From Acidobacteriaceae bacterium (lineage in GTDB: Bacteria; Acidobacteriota; Terriglobia; Terriglobales; Acidobacteriaceae), in NCBI GenBank assembly GCA_003162255.1, contig PMMJ01000257.1, forward strand, positions 3,530 to 10,747: 7,218 bases of DNA, in the 5' to 3' direction. This document shows, piece by piece, positions 1 through 5,163 of this stretch. The notes beneath the pieces were generated by a model that saw only the letters and a list, made by a program, of their open reading frames with translations, was not told the DNA's origin and did not search any database. Positions within the stretch are counted from its first letter, which is position 1. Each line of letters opens with the position of its first letter. The position numbers and the translations under genes are program-made.

Positions 1-702
1 GCCAAGGGACTGGCGCATCTGGCCATTATGACCCTGCTCATTGTGGGGGCCAGCGCTGGCGACAACGGCCACAGCGAAGCTCTGGGCATTATCTGCGGCT
101 TCGGCATCGCCTTCTTCATTGTCTACCAGATTTTTGACGCGGTGCGCTCGGCAAGAGCGATCCAGATGGCGCAACCGATACCAGACCCCTTCGGTCTGGC
201 GGCGACTTTTAGCGGGGGGACAAAGATCGAGACCAGCAAAATCCCGACGGGCGCGATCGTACTGATTTTGGTGGGAGTGCTTTTCCTGCTGAACACGGCT
301 GGTCTTGATCTGCACCTCCATCGCTTCTGGGGTCTGATTCCGATTGCAATCGGCGTGTGGTTATTCGCGAATCGCTGGGGGCTGGCCGGTAGCTCGAAGG
401 GCTGCACCTGCGAACGTTGTCGCGCTCAATGCCTTATGGGGCCGGCAATTCTCGTTGCGGTGGGTGTGATCGGAATCATCGACAGCTTCCACAACGTCGG
501 CTTTTTCGGTTACGCGGGTGGCATTCTGCTGGTCATCGGCGGCGTTAAGTTGTTTCAAGGTACCGCATCATCTGAAGGGCACATTTGGTCGCCGGCGTCG
601 AGCGCGAACCCGCCAGAAGGCCCGATCCCTCCAACGCCGCCGATTCCACCCGCTCCGCCTGTTCCACCCGTTCCTCCAACCAGTGAGGTGAACCATGGCT
701 AG
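1..702 (+). CDS. Multi-pass membrane protein with two LiaF/DUF5668-like hairpins (5' truncated)
   Basis: The frame is open from base 1, so the first ATG at 28 is probably internal and the true start lies before the window; 233 residues are visible. Visible residues 1-45 (KGLAHLAIM... AFFIVYQIFDA) hold membrane segments followed by an AQPIPDPFGL linker. I recall this arrangement from acidobacterial proteins that begin with a B-box-type zinc finger; that part is not visible here, so it is inference. Residues 82-123 and 146-186 are two related helical hairpins (GAIVLILVGVLFLL; GPAILVAVGVIGII) of the LiaF/DUF5668 transmembrane type. Between them is a cysteine cluster, CTCERCRAQC (Cys135, 137, 140, 144). 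The C-terminus (about 204-227) is a proline-rich tail of PPxPP units. The stop overlaps the next gene by 8 bp, implying translational coupling. Likely an inner-membrane protein of unknown role, possibly in envelope sensing. Confidence 0.8.
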   Translation, partial: AKGLAHLAIMTLLIVGASAGDNGHSEALGIICGFGIAFFIVYQIFDAVRSARAIQMAQPIPDPFGLAATFSGGTKIETSKIPTGAIVLILVGVLFLLNTAGLDLHLHRFWGLIPIAIGVWLFANRWGLAGSSKGCTCERCRAQCLMGPAILVAVGVIGIIDSFHNVGFFGYAGGILLVIGGVKLFQGTASSEGHIWSPASSANPPEGPIPPTPPIPPAPPVPPVPPTSEVNHG

Positions 703-2194
703 CCCAATGATTCCGCCGACTCCGCGTGTTCCGCATCGTTCGATCGCCGGACCGGTCGTGCTGATCCTGATGGGAATCCTGTTCCTGCTGGGGACGATGG
801 GGATCATGGATATCCACCACCTGGGTTGGCTGTTCGCCCGCTACTGGCCTGCGCTGCTCATCTTGTGGGGAGTGCTGAAACTGGTCGAATACGAACAGGC
901 CAAGCGCTTAGGCCAACCGGCGCGCGGCATTGGCGTCGGGGGCGTTTTCCTGATGCTGTTCCTGATCGGCGCCGGACTGATCGCAACCCAGGCCGCGCGG
1001 GTGGACTGGAAGAACCTCAGGGATCATATCCAGATAGGCGACGATGAAGGGCTGGACGAAATCTTTGGCGGCTCGACATTCGACTACAGCGACGAACTGA
1101 GCCAGGAAATTCCAGCGGGCAGCAGCGTGCACATCAACGACGATCGCGGCACGATTACGGTCAACGTGGCCGACGGCAAGACAATGAAGGTCTCGGTACG
1201 CAAGAAGGTCCGCGCGGAAAAAGAACAGGACGCCAACAACTACAACGCCAAAACCAAGCCGACCATCGTTGTCGCCGACAAAGTGGTCACGCTCAATGCC
1301 AACACGCAGGGAGCGGGGGACAAGGGTGTGACCACCGACATCGATGTCTATGTGCCGCGGAACAGCGAACTCGCTATCGTTTCGCGCCGCGGCGATGTCA
1401 CGATCAACGGCATGAACGGCAATGTCGACGTCAACCATCAGCGCGGAGACGTGAACATTGGCGATCACACCGGCAACATCTCACTCACCCTGGAGAAAGG
1501 CTCCGCCCACCTGGAGCATGTGAAGGGCGACGTCACCATTCAGGGCAGAGCCAACGAAGTGGCAGTGGAAGATGTGGACGGCGCGGTTCATCTGAGTGGA
1601 GAGTTCTATGAGAGCACCCGTCTGGTTCGCATCAGCAAGACGGTAAGTTTCCGCTCGTCGCGCACGGACATGGAATTTTCGCGGCTGGATGGCAGGCTGG
1701 ATCTGGATTCCGGTGACCTGCGCGCCGATTCGCTCACCGGACCAATGCACCTGACAACGCGATCGAAGGATATCTCGCTCGAAGGCCTGTCCGGCGATCT
1801 GCGATTGCAGGACGAAAACGGAACGGTCGAAGTCGGGCTGCACAAGCCGGGAAACATCCAGATCGACAACCGCAAGGGCGATGTGCGGGTTTCGATTCCT
1901 CCGAATACGCCCGTTAAGGTTGAAGCACGCACCCATGAAGGAGAAATCGAGAGCGACTTCGACGACATCAAAGTCGACAACAGGGACAACCAATCAAGCG
2001 CCAGCGGTTCCATCGGTACCAATGGCCCGCGCCTGGTGATGAACTGCGACAAAGGAACGATAGAGATCCGCAAAGGGACGGTGGCAGTGGTTCCTCCGGC
2101 TCCCCCGATTCCGCCAGCCACGCCGGCAAAACCGGGCAAGCCGGCAAAAGCGCTGCCCGCTCCGAAGGCAGCACCGGTGGAGAGCGAAAATTAG
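695..2194 (+). CDS. DUF4097-type beta-repeat protein with N-terminal LiaF-like membrane region
   Basis: This 499-residue protein starts at an ATG preceded by GAGGTG at 685-690. Three hydrophobic segments lie near residues 19-37, 46-63 and 79-99; the first two form a hairpin (GPVVLILMGILFLLGTMGI) resembling those of the upstream protein. From about residue 140 to 462 the sequence is a run of short beta strands with turns, typical of DUF4097/putative adhesin domains. Recurring RGDV or KGDV turns occur at 232, 250, 278 and 394. The C-terminus (466-499) is a Pro/Ala/Lys tail (PPAPPIPPATPAKPGKPAK). The expected topology is membrane-anchored with the beta-repeat domain outside the cytoplasm. The 8-bp overlap with the preceding gene suggests one operon and perhaps one complex. 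DUF4097 domains commonly sit beside LiaF-like or anti-sigma-type regulators, so an envelope-stress role is plausible but inferred. The family call is firm, the function is not. Confidence 0.87.
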   Translation: MASPMIPPTPRVPHRSIAGPVVLILMGILFLLGTMGIMDIHHLGWLFARYWPALLILWGVLKLVEYEQAKRLGQPARGIGVGGVFLMLFLIGAGLIATQAARVDWKNLRDHIQIGDDEGLDEIFGGSTFDYSDELSQEIPAGSSVHINDDRGTITVNVADGKTMKVSVRKKVRAEKEQDANNYNAKTKPTIVVADKVVTLNANTQGAGDKGVTTDIDVYVPRNSELAIVSRRGDVTINGMNGNVDVNHQRGDVNIGDHTGNISLTLEKGSAHLEHVKGDVTIQGRANEVAVEDVDGAVHLSGEFYESTRLVRISKTVSFRSSRTDMEFSRLDGRLDLDSGDLRADSLTGPMHLTTRSKDISLEGLSGDLRLQDENGTVEVGLHKPGNIQIDNRKGDVRVSIPPNTPVKVEARTHEGEIESDFDDIKVDNRDNQSSASGSIGTNGPRLVMNCDKGTIEIRKGTVAVVPPAPPIPPATPAKPGKPAKALPAPKAAPVESEN

Positions 2195-2199
2195 GAGGG

Positions 2200-2240
2200 C
2201 GGCTGTTGGCTTTTGGCTCTTAGCTTTTGACCATCAGCCG
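2200..2240. terminator. Possible bidirectional hairpin between convergent genes
   Basis: CGGCTGTTGG at 2200-2209 pairs with CCATCAGCCG at 2231-2240 with a single T-T mismatch (9 of 10 pairs), enclosing a 21-nt loop. The position just past the DUF4097 stop suits a terminator. However, neither strand has a run of T after the stem, so this does not fit a standard intrinsic terminator. Confidence 0.3.
2206..2233 (+). repeat. Degenerate TTGGCTT-type heptamer repeat, four units
   Basis: Four consecutive 7-mers read TTGGCTT, TTGGCTC, TTAGCTT and TTGACCA. The first three differ from each other by one or two bases and the fourth is more diverged. A further GGCTCTTAG occurs at 2244-2252. I recall similar 'ggctcttagctctt' strings in acidobacterial intergenic DNA, but that is memory and not a search. 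The repeat forms the loop of the hairpin described at 2200-2240. Confidence 0.5.
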
Positions 2241-2289
2241 TCCGGCTCTTAGTTCGCCCCCCATCCGAATCAGCGTGTGCGCTCGCGGG

Positions 2290-2304
2290 CCGAGTGTTTC
2301 TCGG
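2290..2304. terminator. Short perfect hairpin downstream of the secreted-protein gene
   Basis: CCGAG (2290-2294) and CTCGG (2300-2304) form a perfect 5-bp stem around a TGTTT loop. It lies about 21 bp past the stop of the minus-strand gene, where a terminator would be expected. No T run follows on the minus strand, so termination is only a possibility. Confidence 0.25.
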
Positions 2305-2325
2305 ACTTACCCACAGCGCCTAACC

Positions 2326-3342
2326 TCACTTCACGACGAGTACTGAGTCAGTTCCTTGAACCGTAGTTCCCGTTACCGTTTTGCCTCGGAGCACGCCGTA
2401 GGTGTCGGTGAGTAGGAAGCCGGCCAGTTGCCCATCGAACTGGCAGACCAGATCCTTCAGTCCGTCGCCGTTGACATCCCGAATGCCGCAGACGGGATCT
2501 TGTAACCTGGAATCAAACTTGTCGGGCTTGTACACGAGGCTCTGCTCGTCGCCGATTCGTCCGAATGTCAAAGAACTCTTGACGACCATGGCCGGCGCGT
2601 TGAACGCGGCACTGGAGAGAATTGCCACTGGGATCTTGCCAGGCGTTTTGGTGCGAATCTTGTTGTCAGGATCGCTGGGCTTGATGTTGATGGCAGGGAG
2701 AAGATCAATCCTGAGCTGGAGGGCCGTGGTGTCGCAATAGTAGCTGCCATTGATACCCCAGCCGACGGCGAAGTCGATCGTATCCCCGGCGGCGACTTGC
2801 TGTTGTACGTCGAAGAACGCTTGCCGGTTATCGACAAAGCCGTAGATCTCAGCGTCGAAAAGCGGATTCGCGGAGTTCCATCGGAGGTGGACATCGGTCG
2901 TGCTACCCCCGCAAGCCAGAAACATCCCCTCAAAGCTGCCGTTAAATTGGTAGGTACCGCTGAGCGGTGCGGTCCAGCGCAGGACCGAGTACTCGCCGTG
3001 ACAGCCGGGGGCCTGGGACAAAGTATCCCAAGGGATAACAGCCGACCCGGCCGACGACGCGGGTGCACGGCCTATGGTACCGCCCATCCCGTTGTCGCAG
3101 TCAAGCTGCCCCGAACTGGTCCAGCTGTCCTGGCCCTGTTGGTATCCGCTTGGCCAAACATAGTTAGCCCGCGCTGTGTCGGAGAGCGAGAACGAACCGC
3201 CCAGCGTGGGCGTGAAACCATAGGACCAGACTCCGTTCGGATTGTTGACGATGGAGAACTCGCGATTGGGGTCGTTGGCAAACAGGAATGTTGAAACCAG
3301 CAAGCAGGAGGCCACCAGCAGGAATCTCATTGCGTATTTCAT
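2326..3342 (-). CDS. Secreted protein with C-terminal DxNxDGxxD-containing domain
   Basis: I start this 338-residue protein at MKYAMRFLL. That ATG has an AGGTGA ribosome binding site 5 nt upstream and opens a clear signal peptide (hydrophobic residues 6-21, likely cleavage after FLFA, Ala22). The frame stays open 35 codons further upstream, but those residues are Arg/Lys-rich and would bury the signal. The mature N-terminal part (about 25-215) contains NNPNGVWSYGFTPTLGG and resembles beta-rich secreted acidobacterial and PEP-CTERM-associated proteins. The C-terminal part (about 217-338) begins INIKPSDPDNKI and matches a recurring 'IDIKPGSDPN...IPVAILGS' domain. It contains DVNGDGLKDL (289-298), a DxNxDGxxD loop of the calcium-binding type. 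Six cysteines (82, 114, 144, 203, 285, 300) could form disulfides outside the cell. No PEP-CTERM or other C-terminal anchor is present, so it is probably released. No enzymatic motif is visible. Confidence 0.82.
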   Translation of the reverse strand: MKYAMRFLLVASCLLVSTFLFANDPNREFSIVNNPNGVWSYGFTPTLGGSFSLSDTARANYVWPSGYQQGQDSWTSSGQLDCDNGMGGTIGRAPASSAGSAVIPWDTLSQAPGCHGEYSVLRWTAPLSGTYQFNGSFEGMFLACGGSTTDVHLRWNSANPLFDAEIYGFVDNRQAFFDVQQQVAAGDTIDFAVGWGINGSYYCDTTALQLRIDLLPAINIKPSDPDNKIRTKTPGKIPVAILSSAAFNAPAMVVKSSLTFGRIGDEQSLVYKPDKFDSRLQDPVCGIRDVNGDGLKDLVCQFDGQLAGFLLTDTYGVLRGKTVTGTTVQGTDSVLVVK

Positions 3343-3347
3343 AGGAC

Positions 3348-3353
3348 TCACCT
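3348..3353 (-). promoter_or_regulatory. Ribosome binding site deciding the start of the secreted-protein gene
   Basis: On the minus strand AAAGGTGAG precedes the chosen ATG, with the AGGTGA core 5 nt from it. This site, together with the signal peptide, favours the start at 3342 over the longer frame reaching 3447. Confidence 0.7.
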
Positions 3354-3453
3354 TTCTGGCGCGCTGAGCGTGCGCCCGAGGAATTGTCTGGGCCCGTCGT
3401 ACAAGCACCCTGTCGTAAGTTCTTTTCTTTCCGTGCGAGGACTTCAATCCAAT

Positions 3454-3524
3454 GGGTCAGCCCGTTCGCCTCAGGGGGTGTGCAAACCGCGCGGTGGGAC
3501 CTGCTCTTCGGGGAGGCGAGACCC
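3454..3524 (-). promoter_or_regulatory. Possible structured leader element upstream of the secreted-protein gene
   Basis: Two nested complementary pairs are visible: GGGTC (3454-3458) with GACCC (3520-3524), and CGCCTC (3467-3472) with GAGGCG (3513-3518). The interior holds a perfect 10-bp palindrome, ACCGCGCGGT (3486-3495). The element begins about 110 bp upstream of the minus-strand ATG, so it could lie in a 5' leader. I do not recognise a known riboswitch consensus, and the GC-rich base composition makes chance pairing plausible. Confidence 0.25.
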
Positions 3525-3755
3525 GTTAATAGTGCACAAATGAGCGCGTCCTGTCAGTGAAGGAGCTCACATCTCGATGTGCGGTGATGGCAAAAAGAAG
3601 CCACCCCAGACGGTCCCTGTCGAAACATCGGCATCTACTCTTTCATCTTCTTTTTCGCTTGTTTTCATCCCTTGGGCTGGGCCGCGCTAAATCATATCGG
3701 CGTTCATTGCGGCAAGCGGTAATATGTTGGAGTTGCCGATTGGGGTTGCCGACAC

Positions 3756-4142
3756 ATGGTGCGCTTCCTGGTCTGGGTCGATGGCGATGCAGCCGGCTGG
3801 TCCTGCTCCAATTGTCGATGGAGATTCCCCGTCCCCACGCTGCTGAGCGAAGCAGACGCCAAGGATGCTTACGACCGCTTGGCGAATGTGAAGTTTCGCG
3901 AGCACAAATGCGACGCCGAAACCAGCCTTCCCGCGCCGAATCAGGAAACAAACTGGAACACTGACACCGCATTTTCAGACCGCGCTCGGATGCTTATCAA
4001 GCGAGGATACGCACCGAAGGTTGCGGTGGAACTTGTTCTTCATGAAATGGAAACCGAACACGGCAACGACTGGAGGATCATGGAGAAGGCACGTGCCGAT
4101 GCCGAGGATTTCCTGCTGAGAGTGCGCAAGGGTCTCATCTGA
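3756..4142 (+). CDS. Small putative zinc-binding protein (CxxC...HxC) of unknown function
   Basis: The 128-residue product begins MVRFLVWVDGD. The only in-frame start after the stop at 3720-3722 is this ATG, although no strong ribosome binding site precedes it. Residues 14-52 (GWSCSNCRWRFPVP ... FREHKC) offer four potential zinc ligands: Cys17, Cys20, His50 and Cys52. I recall similar short 'W-x-C-x-x-C-x-W' N-terminal segments in acidobacterial hypothetical proteins, without a known function. The C-terminal half (about 73-126) is predicted helical and charged (RARMLIKRGYAPKVAVELVL) with no membrane segment, so the protein is probably cytoplasmic. It stands alone, 145 bp before fabI. Its reading frame is supported by coherent composition, unlike the overlapping Arg-rich frame that begins at 3557. 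Confidence 0.68.
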   Translation: MVRFLVWVDGDAAGWSCSNCRWRFPVPTLLSEADAKDAYDRLANVKFREHKCDAETSLPAPNQETNWNTDTAFSDRARMLIKRGYAPKVAVELVLHEMETEHGNDWRIMEKARADAEDFLLRVRKGLI

Positions 4143-4196
4143 AGTGGGATCGTCGGATCAACCCGCATCTTGCGTTCACGAGCTGAAAGCACGAAT

Positions 4197-4233
4197 CCCA
4201 CCCCTGCTTCGAAGAGCACGACGTTAGGATGGG
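4197..4233. repeat. REP-like imperfect inverted repeat
   Basis: CCCACCC (4197-4203) can pair with GGATGGG (4227-4233) with one mismatch. Between them lies CTTCGAAG (4207-4214), a perfect 8-bp palindrome. The right arm continues as GGGGCACCCG, a string I associate with extragenic repeats in acidobacterial genomes; this is recollection only. It lies between the zinc-ribbon-like gene and fabI. Confidence 0.3.
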
Positions 4234-4250
4234 GCACCCGCACCGAATCC

Positions 4251-4259
4251 TGTTATTCT
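4251..4259 (+). promoter_or_regulatory. Possible extended -10 promoter for fabI
   Basis: TGTTATTCT fits an extended -10 (TGn followed by TATTCT) about 29 bp before the fabI start codon. That would give a leader of roughly 20 nt containing the ribosome binding site. No good -35 hexamer stands at the usual distance, so the call is weak. Confidence 0.3.
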
Positions 4260-4271
4260 TTCTCTTCTCCC

Positions 4272-4278
4272 AGGGGAG
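4272..4278 (+). promoter_or_regulatory. Strong ribosome binding site of fabI
   Basis: AGGGGAG lies 9 nt before the ATG at 4288 and fixes that start. It is stronger than any site seen before the two downstream genes, which fits a highly translated housekeeping enzyme. Confidence 0.65.
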
Positions 4279-4287
4279 CTTCGATTC

Positions 4288-5058
4288 ATGTTTGAGGACT
4301 TGAAAGACCGCACGGCGGTCGTCTTCGGAGTGGCGAATAAGCGCTCGATCGCGTGGGCCATCGCGCAAGGACTGCACGCGGCGGGAGCGAACCTCGCCAT
4401 CACCTATCAGAACGAACGGCTTGAGCAGGAAGCCAGGGACCTGATTCTGTCGCTGCCGGGTGCGGAAGGATTCATGTGCGACGTCTCGAACGATGCGGCG
4501 ATTGCGGCCCTGTTCGAGAAGCTCAAGGAGCGCTACGGCAAGCTGCATGTGGTGGTGCACAGCGTGGCGTTCGCGCCGCCCGAGGAACTGAAGGGCGACT
4601 TCGTCAACACCACGCGCGAGGGCTTTCGCATCGCGCATGACGTGAGTGTGTATTCGCTGATCGCGGTGTGCCGCGCCGCCGCGCCGCTGATGGAAGACGG
4701 GGGCAGCGTCATCACCATGACGTACTACGGCGCGGAGAAAGTTGTCCCCAACTACAACGTGATGGGCGTGGCCAAAGCCGCGCTGGAATGCACCGTGCGC
4801 TACCTGGCCTACGATCTGGGGCGAAAAAAGATCCGGGTCAATGCCATTTCCGCCGGACCGATCAAAACCCTGGCCGCGCGCGGCATCTCCGGCCTGGGAG
4901 ACATGATGAAAGGACACGCTGAGCGCGCGCCTCTGCAACGCAATGTTGAAGTCGGCGAGGTGGGCAGCACCGGCGTGTTCCTCGCCTCCGATGCCAGCTC
5001 GGGCATCACGGGCGAGACCATCTACGTGGATTGCGGCTACAACATCATGGGGTTCTGA
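4288..5058 (+). CDS. fabI: Enoyl-[acyl-carrier-protein] reductase FabI
   Basis: FabI reduces trans-2-enoyl-ACP to acyl-ACP with NAD(P)H, the last step of each elongation cycle in cytoplasmic type II fatty-acid synthesis. At 256 residues the length is normal for the family. It is an SDR fold with the FabI-type dinucleotide motif GVANKRSIAWAIA (14-26). The catalytic set is Tyr146, Tyr156 and Lys163 within YYGAEKVVPNYNVMGVAK (Tyr-x6-Lys, where classical SDRs have Tyr-x3-Lys). The AGPIKTLAARGI substrate loop and a C-terminal ITGETIYVDCGYNI segment are also present. The segment VHSVAFA (90-96) has Ala where E. coli FabI has Gly93, the triclosan-linked site; Bacillus and Staphylococcus enzymes also have Ala here. 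The start is fixed by the AGGGGAG site. A PP2C-like gene and a radical SAM gene follow in the same direction. No truncation or missing catalytic residue is seen. Confidence 0.97.
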   Translation: MFEDLKDRTAVVFGVANKRSIAWAIAQGLHAAGANLAITYQNERLEQEARDLILSLPGAEGFMCDVSNDAAIAALFEKLKERYGKLHVVVHSVAFAPPEELKGDFVNTTREGFRIAHDVSVYSLIAVCRAAAPLMEDGGSVITMTYYGAEKVVPNYNVMGVAKAALECTVRYLAYDLGRKKIRVNAISAGPIKTLAARGISGLGDMMKGHAERAPLQRNVEVGEVGSTGVFLASDASSGITGETIYVDCGYNIMGF

Positions 5059-5078
5059 AGGACGGAGGTTCTGAAGGA
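5051..5078 (+). repeat. 12-bp direct repeat at the fabI stop codon
   Basis: GGTTCTGAAGGA occurs at 5051-5062 and again at 5067-5078, a period of 16 bp. The first copy contains the last Phe codon and TGA stop of fabI. It looks like a small local duplication and not a regulatory site. Confidence 0.6.
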
Positions 5079-5163
5079 TTCCTAAAGAGGCGATCCCTGA
5101 AGTAATTCACTCTCTGCGCCGGTCCCACTAAAGATTTGAAGCCAATCTGTCGATTGCGCAGCT
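5059..5163 (+). other. Spacer between fabI and the PP2C-like gene
   Basis: This 105-bp gap holds the second copy of the fabI-end repeat and no clear terminator hairpin. CTAAAGATTT at 5128-5137 is AT-richer than its surroundings but is not a convincing promoter. Read-through from fabI is therefore possible. Confidence 0.45.

Larger units (their letters stand above)
2195..2325. other. Convergent intergenic spacer
   Basis: This 131-bp spacer separates the DUF4097 gene (+) from the secreted-protein gene (-), which converge here. It contains a degenerate heptamer repeat, a long imperfect hairpin and a shorter perfect hairpin, each listed separately. I see no small ORF with a ribosome binding site. 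Confidence 0.6.
3343..3755. other. Gene-free divergent intergenic region
   Basis: About 413 bp separate the divergently transcribed secreted-protein gene (-) and the zinc-ribbon-like gene (+), so promoters for both should lie here. I could not identify convincing -35/-10 pairs on either strand. A possible structured segment occurs at 3454-3524. An Arg-rich open frame starting at 3557 (GTG) runs into the downstream gene in another frame and does not look like protein. Confidence 0.55.

Noticed and set aside
908..1993. Long minus-strand frames over the DUF4097 gene
   Set aside because: They mirror a regular beta-repeat gene; the Val/Asp/His-rich products reflect the complementary strand of its GAC/GTC codons.
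3343..3447. Extension of the secreted-protein gene to an upstream ATG at 3447
   Set aside because: The added 35 residues are basic and would place the signal peptide inside the protein; the ATG at 3342 has a good ribosome binding site.
3454..3540. Cyclic-di-GMP or other known riboswitch in the divergent region
   Set aside because: I looked for the GEMM-type conserved strings on both strands and did not find them; only generic stems remain.
3557..3964. Arg-rich 135-codon plus-strand frame beginning at a GTG
   Set aside because: It overlaps the more credible CxxC...HxC gene in another frame, and its sequence is Arg/Ser/Leu-rich with no domain.
4144..4201. Hairpin GTGGGAT (4144-4150) with ATCCCAC (4195-4201) as a terminator
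   Set aside because: The loop is 44 nt long and no T run follows, so it does not resemble an intrinsic terminator.
4135..4938. 267-codon minus-strand frame over fabI
   Set aside because: It is antisense to a clear FabI and its composition (Arg/His-rich) is typical of a shadow frame.
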